The notes under the pieces: model-generated | Databases searched by the model: none | What the model saw: only the letters and a program-made list of their open reading frames with translations | What the model was told of the DNA's origin: nothing | Position numbers and translations under genes: made by a program | Assembly: GCF_012273895.1 (NCBI RefSeq) | Contig: NC_052108.1 | Coordinates: 2,852,001 to 2,916,000 of the forward strand | Reading direction: 5' to 3' | Length of the DNA stretch: 64,000 nt | Source of the DNA: Zerene cesonia | Taxonomy: Eukaryota; Arthropoda; Insecta; Lepidoptera; Pieridae | In this document: positions 1 through 12,658 of the stretch, piece after piece | Layout: each line of letters starts with the position of its first letter | How positions within the stretch are numbered: position 1 is the stretch's first letter

Positions 1-616
1 AATGAATAGATAACTTGTTGCGCTTCTCGTTGTCTCGGTCTTGTTTTCTTTCGGATAAAACGTTTTATGAGAGCTTCGTTTTATTTTTGTTTCACAATGC
101 AAATACAATATTCTCGAAACTGTTGATATAAATAACGTTATAAATAACTTTCGTCACATTCTTCATAATATCGTTTACGGTGTACGATTAATGTTACGTA
201 CGTACGGTAAAAAAACATTGTTATAGAATACAGATTTGATTTCTATTAATGGCCTGGCCCAACTGAGGCCAATTAGGGTGTATCGAATACGAGATTTGCT
301 GAAATATTTTTTTAATTTGAAATAGAATGGAAACTTTCATATACAACGTGCAATCTCCGGCATTGTTCAATGTTCAAAGCTCAGACTGAAAGTCCAATAT
401 GACGCCTAGTTGATTTTTAATGCCAAAAATGTGTTGGTACCAGATTCGTAAATAGAACTGCACTTAATGTAAAGCATTGCTTATAGAGTTTGAATGAAGG
501 ATTTTAATACTAAACATATAATAAATTTGAAGTTTAAATTGGCGTGGAATAGTGCAGTACTGTATTTTGTTCGGTGAGTTTGTGAAATATTTTCAAAGAT
601 ATTAATTATCTCTGCA

Positions 617-672
617 AATGTTCATAGGCGATGGTGGCTGCTTACCATCAGGCAACACACAAGCAATTTGTT
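617..672 (+). repeat. SINE 3'-half fragment (GTGGTAGTCGAG family)
   Basis: The phrase 'atgttcataggcgatggtgg', followed by a 'ttaccatcaggc' motif, matches the 3' half of the SINE seen more fully at 27538-27775 and 12084-12787. Head and poly-A tail are missing, so this is an old truncated copy. Confidence 0.5.
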
Positions 673-778
673 ACAAATCATCTTCTTTATAAACATCCTA
701 ATAATATTATATATGTCAACCCATTCATTATAAGCAAATATCAGTAAAATTTTTCGAAATGGCCACTAAATGAACTAA

Positions 779-901
779 GTTGGTAGAGATGGCTTTTAGC
801 CATAAGGCCGCCATTTGCATACTAGTTTTAAGTTGCTTTTGTTAAGTTTTTCTCTGATTTATATTTTGTAAGTGTGCAATAAAGAATAAATAAATAAATA
901 A
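779..901 (+). repeat. LINE 3' end with (AATA)n tail
   Basis: The block starts 'ggtagagatggcttttagcc', then 'ataaggccgcc', and ends in 'gcaataaagaataaataaat'. This is a 3' UTR and tail very common in lepidopteran non-LTR retrotransposons of the CR1/Jockey type. No open reading frame is attached, so this is a 5'-truncated copy. The clade name is from memory. Confidence 0.6.
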
Positions 902-2538
902 GTTCTATCGTTGAAAATGAATGAAGGTGTATGTTATATACCCTAAGTATAAAGCATAATAATTCATCATAATCTAGGGTTAAAAATATTTTCATTCATT
1001 TATTTTTTATTTAATTTAAATTATAATAAAAAAAACATGCTCTTCAACTTACATCTGGTCTGGATAAAAGCATTTCTATTACATGAAGGTATAGTGTCTG
1101 AATTTAACCTTGTTTGGAATTACTCAGATTTTCGAGAACCTTCCATAGATCCAATTAACGAATTGTACTCACATGTGATAAAACTCCAGTGTCACAAAGA
1201 GCTACAGGATATTTTTGTAACTTGTCTTTTGTATATTGTGAATTTATATCAGGGACAATTACATTAAAATAGCGTACGTTCTATGTCTATGTATGTGTAA
1301 TTAAATAAAAGTATCTGTTGAACCGGGCAATTTCCGAAGAAGAGATCAAAAAGCGTATAACACGAACGTTAAAATAACTATTAAGGTTTAATTTACTTCG
1401 GTCATGACTCTTCGTTTAAAAAACGTGTCTCCGTGTCTTTGTTTAGTGGTCACAGTGACAGAAAAATAGGACTTATTTTATTTAAAGGAAATAAATTATC
1501 AATTTTTTTACATCAGTCTTTATATTTTAGCTATCTGATCTGACGATAAAATACAATATTTTAAGCCTTAAAGATATCTTCCGTTCTTAAAAGTTTCCGT
1601 TTAAAAATAAGTAGTTAATACTAATATGAATTTCAAGTAGGTAATTTATAAAATGAATTTGTATGAAAGAACTTAAAATAGTGAAATATATAATAGTCAA
1701 ATTGAAATAATATATTAAGAAATATTAAATGGGTTGTTACTTTATATGCAATGTTCAACATAACATTAAAAACATAAAATATTAAGAATTTTAACAAAAT
1801 GTTACACACTACTTCTAATAATCTATATATAGTTTAGTCTATAGTTATATAAAGAAAATGCTAAAAGTAGATAAATCAAAGGATATTTCAACCACCTGGA
1901 AAATTCTTCATTAGTTTAATTACACATCCACGGATTATTTGAATAATTTATTCCATTGAAAATTAAGCCATTGGCTTCATTAAATCGCTATAGTTCCAGC
2001 ATCATTGGTTGGCTTAATAAAACAATTTTGAAGTTAGAGTAAAAAATCAACCGACTTTCATTTCACGTGTGCGCTCAAATATTAGGTTACCGTTTCGACG
2101 CAACAAATTTAGTGCCTGCTAATTTTCTAAATTAACGAACTATTGCGTATGGATAATTTTTGCCTTTGTACATTGCACTCGCTATCTGATTATTTGTTTT
2201 TTTTTTATTATTAAGAAAAATCGTTCTATATTCAAATAGCATAAAGTTTACTCTTTATGCCCACAAAAAAGGTGATCGACGGAATTAAAAAAATTCAGCA
2301 TAGAAATGTGAGTGCTCTAGCGAATGACATAAAAAAAATAATAGCAATTTGCGATCGCATATTTTAATTACATAAAAAGACACGTGTCTTGACACAGATT
2401 ATTAAATTATTACTTTTATTTTTTTCCGACCAAAAATAATGTTGTTTGTTTCGAAAACTTTATTTACATTTTTTATTATGGTTCAGTGGAATCTCTTAAG
2501 TCGAAGAAGGCCGGCAGGCTGAAAATATTTATATATTA

Positions 2539-2717
2539 CTAGCTGCACCCGGCAAACGCTGTTCTGCCTTACTCTTATCATTTAGGGGTATGAAAAATAG
2601 ATGTTGGCCGATTCTCATAGATACCGGATAAGCACAAAAAATTTCATCAAAATCGGTCAAGCCGTTTCGGAGGAGTATGGCAACGAAAACTGTGACACGA
2701 GAATTTTATATATTAGA
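2539..2717 (-). mobile_element. Non-autonomous Helitron-like element
   Basis: Read on the minus strand, the element begins 'TCTAATATATAAAATTCTCG' next to a host A and ends in CTAG next to a host T, as expected for A^T Helitron insertion. It contains the 'aaaatcggtcaagccgtttc' phrase common to short lepidopteran repeats. The 3' hairpin is weak in this copy. It encodes nothing. Confidence 0.55.
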
Positions 2718-3958
2718 TTATCTTTATATTTATATTTATTATCTTTATATTATTTTTTTTATATAATGATCTAATTAGAAATATATGAAGTGTTTGAAAG
2801 GATTCTGTTGAATCAAATCATTTTTATTACGTATGGGCGATTAATAAAATTGGTTTTATAGATTTTAGCACACTAAAGGAATTTATAAAGTTATTCTTAC
2901 TTAATATGAACACGTAGATCGGTGTTGTGTTTCACCATTAATAATTTATATACTTTTATTAACCGACTTTCCCAAAAAGGGAGAAGGTTGTAAATTGGAG
3001 AGATTCATTTTCGTTATGATAGTTAATAACTCAGTTTTCTTTTTTCAATGTAAATACAATATTGATACTTTATGAGATTATAAATTTATTTCAAATGAAT
3101 AAGAGTTTGTTTCGAAGTACGTTTTTAAAATTAACTCTTTACAAGTGTTATTAATAAATATATACATCTTTATAAATTGCAAATGACGTACTTGTTGAAG
3201 CAAAATACAAAAAAAATTCTTAAGGACAAATACACAATATAAAGTCTTTACATTACTTTTACCTAAAACTAACCTTCAAATTCAAATTCTATTAATAAAT
3301 AGAGTCCTATGATATATAATCGACCTAATTTTAGAACGGCATAAAACAACATTAAAAAAAAACGTAGACATAAATGTCATTAATACTTTCCGGAAATAAT
3401 AATTAACTTTCCTTTTAGTGAAATAATTTAATACACTTTCGCTTTACTCATGATTCTTTTCGGATAACGAGATATTTCCGCATACCTTTGATGTAATTAT
3501 CATCGTCCTAAATTAAATAGCGTATTTGTAAATTTTAATTATGAATCGGCTTATATAAAGGGATCCCTCAAAGGGAATATATGACATTTAAGCTGGATCC
3601 AATATAATATAACATCACAATTCACGGCCCAGTAGACAAGCTCGTAACGCGAGTAAAGCTAACAATATACTTTTAATTAAACGCTGTTTTTCGTATATTT
3701 TCAATGAAACAGTTTTTACTGTATTTTTTTAATTTAGCTGAGTCGATGATTTTATATTAAATAAACCTTGAATATAATTTTAAATTATGCTTTTCATATT
3801 TTAAACAAGTAATAATTATTTTCATCCATCATTATATAATATCTATCTTTTTACGTACTTTAAAATTAATCAAAAAAGTTTTTGCTCTCACGCATTTTAT
3901 TAAAAAAAAGTAATTTAAAATTAAAAATTATCCCAGTTATATTGACACATAAACTTAC

Positions 3959-4063
3959 CTGTAAGTTATCGTACGACACACTACTTAGCACTAGCTCGGC
4001 GGTTACTGCGCGCACTCGGTACACGTGAAGTGACTTGTTCGTGGTACAACAGTGCGTTTTATA
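3959..4063 (-). promoter_or_regulatory. Predicted TATA/initiator promoter and non-coding first exon
   Basis: On the minus strand a TATAAAA box lies at 4057-4063. An initiator-like TCACTT follows with its A at 4031, about 32 bp downstream, which is the usual TATA-to-start spacing. The sequence then runs 73 nt without an ATG to a strong donor, ACAG|GTAAGT, with the exon ending at 3959. This fits a short 5' UTR exon, a common layout in insect cuticle, hormone and other inducible genes. The coding exons would lie further left, possibly outside the window. It is inferred from signals only. Confidence 0.45.
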
Positions 4064-4086
4064 CCTACCGCCGGGACGGGATGCGT

Positions 4087-4156
4087 AGCGGTTGGTCTGC
4101 CGTAGAACGCCGCGCCCCGCGTAGGCGTGCGTAGGCTTCGCCTACGGTGAACCGCT
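4087..4156. repeat. GC-rich nested inverted repeats upstream of predicted promoter
   Basis: In an AT-rich setting this block holds a perfect 7-bp hairpin (CGTAGGC, loop TTC, GCCTACG at 4130-4146) inside a wider pair, AGCGGTT (4087-4093) and AACCGCT (4150-4156). It lies just upstream of the TATA box at 4057-4063. It could be a promoter element, a CpG-rich island or the end of a mobile element. Confidence 0.4.
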
Positions 4157-4165
4157 GCAGATCTC

Positions 4166-7100
4166 TTGTGCTGATTTTGATTGTTTTTTTTTAAATCAGA
4201 CAATTAATTAAAGTTTAAAGAAAAAATTAAATATCCAGAACGTTTATTGTTGTCATTTTTTTGTAATTTGTGCAAAATTAGAATAGTATAAGAATAAAAA
4301 ATGTCTTGTATAAAAACGGTGTCATAACTCTAATAAATTCACACCTTTACTTGATTGTAAAAAAAAAAAACTGTGTTTTATAAACTTTTTAAATAAGTTA
4401 TATTAACGTGAAAGCCTTGTATATGATTATATTAATTATACTTTTCTCTACAATGTTATTTACAAGATTTAAATTACAGCATCGTAGAACATATTAATAT
4501 AAGATTCTCAAATTTATTATAATTATAATACGATTGCATTATGATGTTATTCTTAGAAATCTTTCTTAATTCTTACCGCTTAGCAAATTTACTGTTAATG
4601 TATTAACCGGATATATTTTATAATTTTACACACATACATACATATATTTGACACAAAAAAGACAAAGAGAACATAGTGAATTATTGAAAATTGGCTATTC
4701 CCTCTATGGACACCTCGTTTGTCAAAATTGTTTGTACATACTTGATCATTTTACGTACTAAAGTAACCAGTTGTAATCATGTTCAAATATTTACTCATTC
4801 ACTATGAGAATACTTTCATCGAAGATAAAATAATCAGAGTAAAATTTCTAAATAAAGTCACGATTCAAAAGTTTTAAGCATTTATATATTTAATTAAATG
4901 TAATTTTAAAGATTCTCTGAAGAAACTTTGTGCTTTTATCGCATTAATTATTTATTAACTAAACAGTTTTGATTACGGAATCTTTATCAAAGCTCTCATA
5001 AGAACTGTACTTGATATTGAGACGATAGAGAAATATAATTTATTAATTCAATTTACTTAAGATTAAGTTTAAGTTGGTACCAATTAGCTAAGAGAACAAA
5101 AAACACACAGAATTTAATTTTTGTAAGCAAACCTACAGCCATCACATTATTTACCTAAAAACTGTGTTTCAAAATTTTTTACATAGAAAATTCTGCATTT
5201 TAATATTTTGAATGACTGTATAAACAATAAATTGGCATGGGAAAGACAAAAGTGTATCCGGTCCATTTCTTGGAAAAACTTTACCGATGTTTATTTTTAT
5301 TTTCGTCCACAAACTCGTCTATTAAGGAAAAACTTTTGTCCCTTATGAGTAGCATATATCTGTTAGATAGTAAATAGATGGCTGGTCACTCACGGTCGCT
5401 TTCAATATTCGTTCTCAATCTAAATCTACTGATCAGGATTGACAGTTCGTTGTACATTGCTTCTTTATTATGTGTAAAAACTAGAAAAAATATCGAATCC
5501 ATGCATTGCATTGCAAATCGTCATCTTTACCCATAAATTACGATTATTAGTAAAACATGCAATGTATTTATCGTAATATACCGTATATTAATATACATAT
5601 CTACATTAACTTTACTAGATTTTGACTTGTGACATTGCGATATACTGAATAGCAGAGTTATATCTTTATAAAAAAGTTTTTCTTTCGAAAGATTTTAATA
5701 ATATGCATGTTAATGAGTATGTAGAGTGTATGTAAATAGATGACAAGAGGACACGTAGTACTTATGAGTTTTAAGGTAATACTCGTATACCTACAGACAT
5801 GCCTAAAATAGGGATACTTCTTTAAACTAGTAATAGATACTAACTGTATTACTCCTTAGGCATTTATTCTTAAATTTTAGAAATTCGTCCATTAATATCA
5901 TCCTTCATCTATAGCAATTCATCGCATATATAAATAAAAGTATTTTAACCTACCATAAGAAATATAATGCAACGTGTTAAGTGAAACCCGCTTTCGCATT
6001 TGTCTCCTTATTTGCCAGCAAGTGATCGCCCCAAACTGAATTTGTCCGCAATTTTCCCCAACGTACCTGCGGTGGATTCTAAACTGTGGGGAGATTTTCC
6101 ACCGCCGCAAATCCCTATGGAAAACCACTAGAAGTTGGCTGACATATCTGATTATTCTGTTTCTTTTATTGATAAGAAATGATCTTGATTTTAAGGAACA
6201 CGCACAATAAATATACAAAATGATGTAGTTTGTGCCCGCATTTGATTATCCTTAATATATTGGAAATAATTGATTTTATATTAAATGTGTTCTGTATATA
6301 ACTTTATATTATTCACCGTGACTCGTAATTTATATCTTCATTTAAAAACGTAAATCATTTTATCAAATATAGCATTCCGCAAACGATAAATTGAGTAATT
6401 GATGTGGAAATTACTATCCGTTCTAAAGGAAATGTTTACTAAGTGGCCTGCCAAATAGTGTTCATTTGCGTATAATTAATTTTAAACTCAGGGGTATTCG
6501 TGCACTAGGTTTCAGTAAATATAGCACTGGGTTAATAAATACAGATCGTGTTTGTGCAAGTACCATTTTGTGTCGTCAATGATACAGCATTCTGGGTCAT
6601 TATTTCAGAAGGAAAATTAAATTGTTCATCTCACTTAATACATAATATGTTTATATTATAATTTTATAGTACTAAAGTATTATATTTTGCATAGAACGTA
6701 TATAGATATAAAGGTCTATACGATATATGGTAACATTTCAAATCTATTAAACGCTTAAATATATGAATTTAAATAGGTGAATCTTTGAAGAAATTCCAAT
6801 GAAATAAGGGATTTCAAAGAGGAGAATGCAGTATAAAAGAAGTATCTTAGAATATTTGAATACGTGCAGTTTTAAATTAACCTCATGTCATTTATTTATT
6901 TATTAAAGAAGCAGAATTCACGTCAACGACATCTGCATTATGAAAAGGGTTGAACTAATTGTTCTGACAGATTTGAGGATGAATCAAACAACTTGAACAT
7001 ATCGTAGTTAGCTGACACGTTTGTTATAATGTTCCAGCATAGTAACAATACGAAACGGAAAGTTTGTATGAAGGATATGCGGAATAATGTGATGTTAGTT

Positions 7101-8581
7101 TTATTAGAAATTGCTTAAGGTTTTTTTTTAGATATTAGCTTGAAAATGCGTTCGGTAACTGCAATATTATGAATATTATGAATACTCACAATTTCGTTAA
7201 GGACCGCGTTAATTGAATAGCCTTATATTGCAATAGGACAATTGATAAGACATATCTCACATGGACATTAACTGTCAACCGTTGAAAGCTGGAACTAGGT
7301 AAATTAAAACTTAGGCAAATTTAAAACACAGGTGTCATCAGCTTTCAAATTAAAATAGAATCATCGATTCTTCCAATCGAAAATTCTGAGGTATTAAAAC
7401 CAAACAATACAGTCGAATTGATCTATTCCTATTTCTGAAGCTGATTGAAAATAGTACAGTCTCATCGCCTATGAAAATGTACTGTAATGTAATGTACTAT
7501 TAAGGTGCATTAGAATGAAAATTAAAATTTATTTTTTATCATTCTTGGATGGTGAGGGAAGGAAGCACAGTTTGTACCTCCTCAGGGGCTAATGTAAAAG
7601 CTGAATACACGACAATGACTTTTTCTTGTAACATTTTTTCATTAATGCACCTGATTTTCAAAATTATTTTTTCTTTCCTTTCCTTAATATATATTCTTAA
7701 AACATTTTCTTAATTTTTTGGCTGTAAATATATTTAATATCTATAACTATATAAGATTATTATCATTACCCTCGTAAATTTTTGCTCAACAACAAACGGA
7801 AAATATGTATTAAATGTAAAATAAGACAGGCAAAATTCCTTGACTGAATAAATATTGTAAATGCATAAAATCTATAAGAAAAAGAACTATCAGGAATTAT
7901 AATCCTTTCATTTATTCGTAGCTATTTTATCTAGTTAAGCACCGCACGATTGACAAAATGTCTCAACAAGAAAAACCTATTTGATTTCTATTAGGAGCAT
8001 AGTCATCTCTATTTCTATGTAAATTATTGTCACGAGAGCCTTTTCCCCTTGATTAAATGGATAAAACGAATCAGGCCTCTATTTTATAAACTTTTTAAAC
8101 TAAGCTTCTGTAATTTATAAATATATACTTATTTATATAAATAGTGATCCTTTTTTCAGATTTAAATCCGATTGATTTAAGCACGTTTTAATTGTTATTT
8201 ACTTGCTTTGCCCGCGGCTTCGTTAGCATAGATAGAAAAAGATAGATAACCGAAGGTGTGGCGCATACTCAAACTATCTCTGTACCGAATTTTATATAAA
8301 TTCATTGTTTAAAAAAGAGACAGGCGAGGAAATTCAAGGTAAATGCCACGACCTGTCAGTGTATTTCCTAGATGCTGACAAAACATAGGACATTTCAACA
8401 AGCATATAAGTTTGGGATTTAAGTTTAAAAATATATTTGATACTGGTTAATCAATTTATAAATATAACAATAAATTTACGGTTAACTAGCTCTAATTTTT
8501 AAGCAAATTTATACTTTTTTATACTCTTCCATAAGATGCGAGATAAGAGGTATGCGGTCTTTGATAAGTAAACTTTTTCTA
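4166..8581. other. AT-rich intergenic stretch
   Basis: No exon with splice signals and coding-like composition was seen. A degraded repeat piece with a 'gcccgcggcttcgtta' phrase lies at about 8211-8310. A slightly GC-richer patch at about 5990-6120 has no recognised identity. Confidence 0.45.
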
Positions 8582-8582
8582 T

Positions 8583-8671
8583 GGTATAATATCATCATCA
8601 TCATCATCATCATCAGCCCATATATGTTCCCACTATTGGGACACAGGCCTCCTATGAGGGTTCAGGCCATA
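8583..8671 (-). repeat. LINE 3' tail ending at an assembly gap
   Basis: Read on the minus strand, the sequence gives '...ggcctgtgtcccaatagtgg', then 'gaacatatatgggc' and a (TGA)n tail. This is a very common lepidopteran non-LTR retrotransposon end. The same sequence recurs at 9672-9741 beyond the gap. Confidence 0.6.
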
Positions 8672-9671
8672 NNNNNNNNNNNNNNNNNNNNNNNNNNNNN
8701 NNNNNNNNNNNNNNNNNNNNNNNNNNNNNNNNNNNNNNNNNNNNNNNNNNNNNNNNNNNNNNNNNNNNNNNNNNNNNNNNNNNNNNNNNNNNNNNNNNNN
8801 NNNNNNNNNNNNNNNNNNNNNNNNNNNNNNNNNNNNNNNNNNNNNNNNNNNNNNNNNNNNNNNNNNNNNNNNNNNNNNNNNNNNNNNNNNNNNNNNNNNN
8901 NNNNNNNNNNNNNNNNNNNNNNNNNNNNNNNNNNNNNNNNNNNNNNNNNNNNNNNNNNNNNNNNNNNNNNNNNNNNNNNNNNNNNNNNNNNNNNNNNNNN
9001 NNNNNNNNNNNNNNNNNNNNNNNNNNNNNNNNNNNNNNNNNNNNNNNNNNNNNNNNNNNNNNNNNNNNNNNNNNNNNNNNNNNNNNNNNNNNNNNNNNNN
9101 NNNNNNNNNNNNNNNNNNNNNNNNNNNNNNNNNNNNNNNNNNNNNNNNNNNNNNNNNNNNNNNNNNNNNNNNNNNNNNNNNNNNNNNNNNNNNNNNNNNN
9201 NNNNNNNNNNNNNNNNNNNNNNNNNNNNNNNNNNNNNNNNNNNNNNNNNNNNNNNNNNNNNNNNNNNNNNNNNNNNNNNNNNNNNNNNNNNNNNNNNNNN
9301 NNNNNNNNNNNNNNNNNNNNNNNNNNNNNNNNNNNNNNNNNNNNNNNNNNNNNNNNNNNNNNNNNNNNNNNNNNNNNNNNNNNNNNNNNNNNNNNNNNNN
9401 NNNNNNNNNNNNNNNNNNNNNNNNNNNNNNNNNNNNNNNNNNNNNNNNNNNNNNNNNNNNNNNNNNNNNNNNNNNNNNNNNNNNNNNNNNNNNNNNNNNN
9501 NNNNNNNNNNNNNNNNNNNNNNNNNNNNNNNNNNNNNNNNNNNNNNNNNNNNNNNNNNNNNNNNNNNNNNNNNNNNNNNNNNNNNNNNNNNNNNNNNNNN
9601 NNNNNNNNNNNNNNNNNNNNNNNNNNNNNNNNNNNNNNNNNNNNNNNNNNNNNNNNNNNNNNNNNNNNNNN
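8672..9671. other. Assembly gap (1000 N)
   Basis: Exactly 1000 N, a placeholder for unknown size. The two sides carry an identical 70-bp sequence (8602-8671 and 9672-9741), so the contigs may overlap and the real gap may be zero or negative. Confidence 0.99.
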
Positions 9672-9745
9672 CATCATCATCATCAGCCCATATATGTTCC
9701 CACTATTGGGACACAGGCCTCCTATGAGGGTTCAGGCCATAATCC
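9672..9745 (-). repeat. LINE 3' tail, duplicate of the left gap flank
   Basis: Identical over 70 bp to 8602-8671, including the ATC/CAT microsatellite. Just beyond it (9748-9778) is a 12-bp perfect inverted repeat, CATTATTATATG / CATATAATAATG, with a 7-nt loop. Confidence 0.6.
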
Positions 9746-9789
9746 ACCATTATTATATGTCTATGGCATATAATAATGTAGTGGGCAAT

Positions 9790-10029
9790 CTCTACTTCTT
9801 CCGCCCACGGCTTCGCCCGCGTAGTCAAAGGAAAAGGCAGCCGAGGTTTTATTGCATAGTTCCCGTTCCTCTTGTATTTCCGGAATAAAAACACGAGGAA
9901 GGGTCTTCAGATCTTAAACTATATCAACACGAAATTTTATAGAAACCGGTTCAGCAGTTTTCGTGTGAAAACGTAATAAAGTCAAATTCATATTTAAACT
10001 TACAAACACATTTATAATATTAGTAGGGA
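9790..10029 (-). mobile_element. Helitron-like element, 3' end eroded
   Basis: The right edge, 'acacatttataatattagta' followed by GGGA and a host T, is the 5' start of the element on the minus strand. The left part carries the 'cggcttcgcccgcgtagtc' hairpin-end phrase but no intact CTAG. It contains the 'accggttcagcagttttcgt' phrase shared with the copies at 44453 and 61187. Confidence 0.5.
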
Positions 10030-10626
10030 TTATTCGAGATAACGGGCTGTGACTGGTAAGCCTCAAGATCAATGATAACGTCAAATTAGGAAAACGGATT
10101 GTTCGACTCTACGAGATTTCATTACAAAAGCTCTTTTCCCGCTCCTGGTCTTTGATTTATTTTTAATTATGACTCCTTTTATTTTTGAGCTTTAAATTAA
10201 AATATGGTGGCTCGAATCCTCGATTCATATTTAAATTGTTTTGGGTATAAAATAGCTGCGAAAGTAATTATCTGTACAAATTAATGAAAACATAGATAAA
10301 GTTTTGCAATATTTTTAAATTGTTAAACGCTTACAAAGAAACACATATAAAAATCTCCTCCAATAATTCACATAATATAGCTTTTATACAATAGTATAAT
10401 AAAAATATTGGATGACAAGAATGTTACATATTCAAAAGTACAAAACTGTAAAAGTGAAATTTAAGTTTGATTTATTATTAGATTGAAGTGTTAAATAGGT
10501 ACAAAACTGAAAGAAATCAATATTACATAATATATTTAACGTAGTTACATAGTTATATTTATATCCATTACAGGTTTTTTATGTCCCACTTAAACACTCA
10601 AAGAAACTTTCAATTGAAAGATAAGT

Positions 10627-10710
10627 ATTTCACACCGGTCTTCTGTGGGGGTGTGGTAGTTCCCCGGTACGAGCTAGCCCAATTCGTGCCGAAGCGTCCT
10701 AGACCCCCAC
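10627..10710 (-). repeat. SINE head fragment
   Basis: On the minus strand it carries the head-region motifs 'gaattgggc', 'ccggggaa' and 'accacacccccacag' of the SINE seen at 27538 and 12787. Only about the first 85 bp is present; the 3' half and tail are missing. Confidence 0.6.
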
Positions 10711-12250
10711 AATTTTTTATGATTATATTATTTTAGGTAACAGTGTTAACAATGTTAAATTTTAGCCATTATGGGGTCGATTTTTCGAAGCCAATGAACT
10801 GCATATTTTAAAACTCTGCTCTCTTTACATATACAGATCAGACACTAAGCATCCCCTTGAATAAAAAGTATCTAATTATCCTCAGCAAGTGTTATTAATT
10901 ATAAAATAACGGTCGGTTCGCTACGCTGTATAAATCTCGCCATGGATTAATGGTATATTCATTTAAATATTGTACAGTTCCTGGCTTACATCGGGAATTA
11001 TTAAACAGTGGGAATTATTCCATATTAATCACGAACCGACGTGCAGAATTTTCACGCTAAAATTTATTTCATGCAAAATTTCAACTTGCATATATAACCT
11101 ATTTTACTATAGCAATTCGTTTTTTGTTGTCCAGATTATTCTAGTCTAAAATTGTAATCTTTTAAACGTGTGCTTTTTATCTCTAAAATGGATCGACCGA
11201 TTAGTTTTCCAAACCTCGTCACAATTATATTATAAAAAACATGACATACCAAAAAATATGCATAAAAACAAAATAATTTAAGCATATAATAAGAATTTGT
11301 AATTAATGATTTAATTAATTTTTAACGGGACACCAGCTTACAAATGAAAAAATAATCATTATATTGGTTTCACCCAGTCGATAGAATTGAAGTTACAAAC
11401 AAAAAAATACAATTGAATTGAGAACCTCCACCTTTTTTAACGTCTACAGATAATGTTTTCTAAAAGTTCAATAAAATATACTATAAACATAACCAGGTAC
11501 ATCAATGTTGATCCATCCCACGAAACAGGGTTATAGATTCCAATAATGTATGAGGCGTTCGCTTCGTTCCGCTTCCATGTCCTTTTTATTTAGTTACTGT
11601 AAAAATATTCACGGGGAAACTATAAATATCGTATTTTTTATTCGTTAAAACTTACTGTATGTCTTACTAAAATCGGACTTTATAGATTTTAGTTTCTAGT
11701 GGTTAATGAAAATAAAACACCCAAAGGTATATAGAATAAAATAGCATGTTTAAATGATGATACAATTATTTATTACAAAGTAGGTCGCCGGTGTCCTGGG
11801 GAGGTGGGAATGAAGGAAGGGACCCTTGATCGGACAAAATGACATTAATTTCCAATCAAACACAGAAAAAGAATCACGCCTATCAGTTGACAACCCACGG
11901 AGTTAATAAAAACACCAAAAAATACTACAGTCAAATTAAGAACCTCCTTCGTTTTTGGGAAGGTCTGTTGAAAAATAGATCCGGTCGAGCAATAAAACTG
12001 TGAATGAACGTACAAACAGACGAACAGTAGTTGTATCAGCTTTGCCCTTGTCAAGCCGAGATAGGAAATCAACAACATGTATCTTTTTTTTATGTCATAG
12101 CGGGCAACTGAGCTGGTGGTTCGCCTGATGGTAAACGATCACCACCACCCATGAACATTCGCAGAGGCAAAATGCGCTGCCCGCTCTTAAGGGATAAGGG
12201 ATAAGGAAAGGATTGATGTCTGGAAAGAAGGAATGGACTGGGAAGGGCTA

Positions 12251-12267
12251 GGAGAAGGAAATAGGCC
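12251..12267. repeat. 17-bp target-site duplication, left copy
   Basis: The 17-mer 'ggagaaggaaataggcc' is repeated exactly at 12642-12658. The two copies flank the element at 12268-12641. Confidence 0.85.
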
Positions 12268-12641
12268 GTGACCACTCCGAGAAAATACGCAGGGGGAGGT
12301 TTACGTAGGTTCGAGCATACTGCAGCTATGGTCGCTGCAAGTAAAGCGGACCCCCCTGTGGCCTATGGCGGATAGCCCCGGTAATAGTGTGGAGATATCA
12401 TTCCGATATCAAAACCTATGCCAACTATCGGGTTTGTATGGGCCGCCGACACGCGGCGCTCGCCACTTAGACAGTGGGGGTATAAGGCGTGGCTGTTAAC
12501 CCCCGCCGTTGATGGCGAACGATGGCCACCGTTGGGTTTTAGTGGGTAGGGTTTGATTGCGAGTCCCACATACCCCCTCTCAGAAAAACTGTAGAGGGGG
12601 ATGCGTAAATGCATTTCCCAACGTTAAAAAAAAAAAAAAAA
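12268..12641 (+). mobile_element. 5'-truncated retroelement, R1-like LINE 3' end
   Basis: A 374-bp insert ends in 16 A residues and has exact 17-bp flanking duplications, so it arrived by target-primed reverse transcription. The interior is much more GC-rich than its surroundings, and the 'ttgggttttagtgggtaggg' phrase near the end resembles the 3' UTR of R1-clade LINEs in Lepidoptera. That clade call is from memory. A SINE mobilised by such a LINE is also possible. It carries no useful open reading frame. Confidence 0.6.
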
Positions 12642-12658
12642 GGAGAAGGAAATAGGCC
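12642..12658. repeat. 17-bp target-site duplication, right copy
   Basis: Exact copy of 12251-12267, immediately after the poly-A tail. Confidence 0.85.

Larger units (their letters stand above)
1..3958. other. AT-rich non-coding stretch with repeat fragments
   Basis: No convincing coding exon was seen on either strand. The stretch holds a SINE tail fragment (about 617-672), a LINE 3' end (779-901) and a Helitron-like element (2539-2717), listed separately. Because a minus-strand promoter and non-coding first exon are predicted at 3959-4063, part of this stretch may be the first intron of a gene that continues off the left edge. An open frame at 1037-1267 (+) has no family motif and AT-driven composition, so it is not called. 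Confidence 0.5.

Noticed and set aside
1037..1267. Plus-strand open frame of 76 codons
   Set aside because: No recognised motif, poor start context (A-run) and AT-driven composition; possible but unsupported.
8552..9727. Long open frames across runs of N (also at 25767-26944, 37668-38717, 54530-55724)
   Set aside because: They consist almost entirely of unknown bases in assembly gaps; the flanks are repeats or introns.
12090..12614. Two minus-strand open frames (61 and 83 codons)
   Set aside because: They lie inside the SINE and the nested retroelement and have no homology to a protein.
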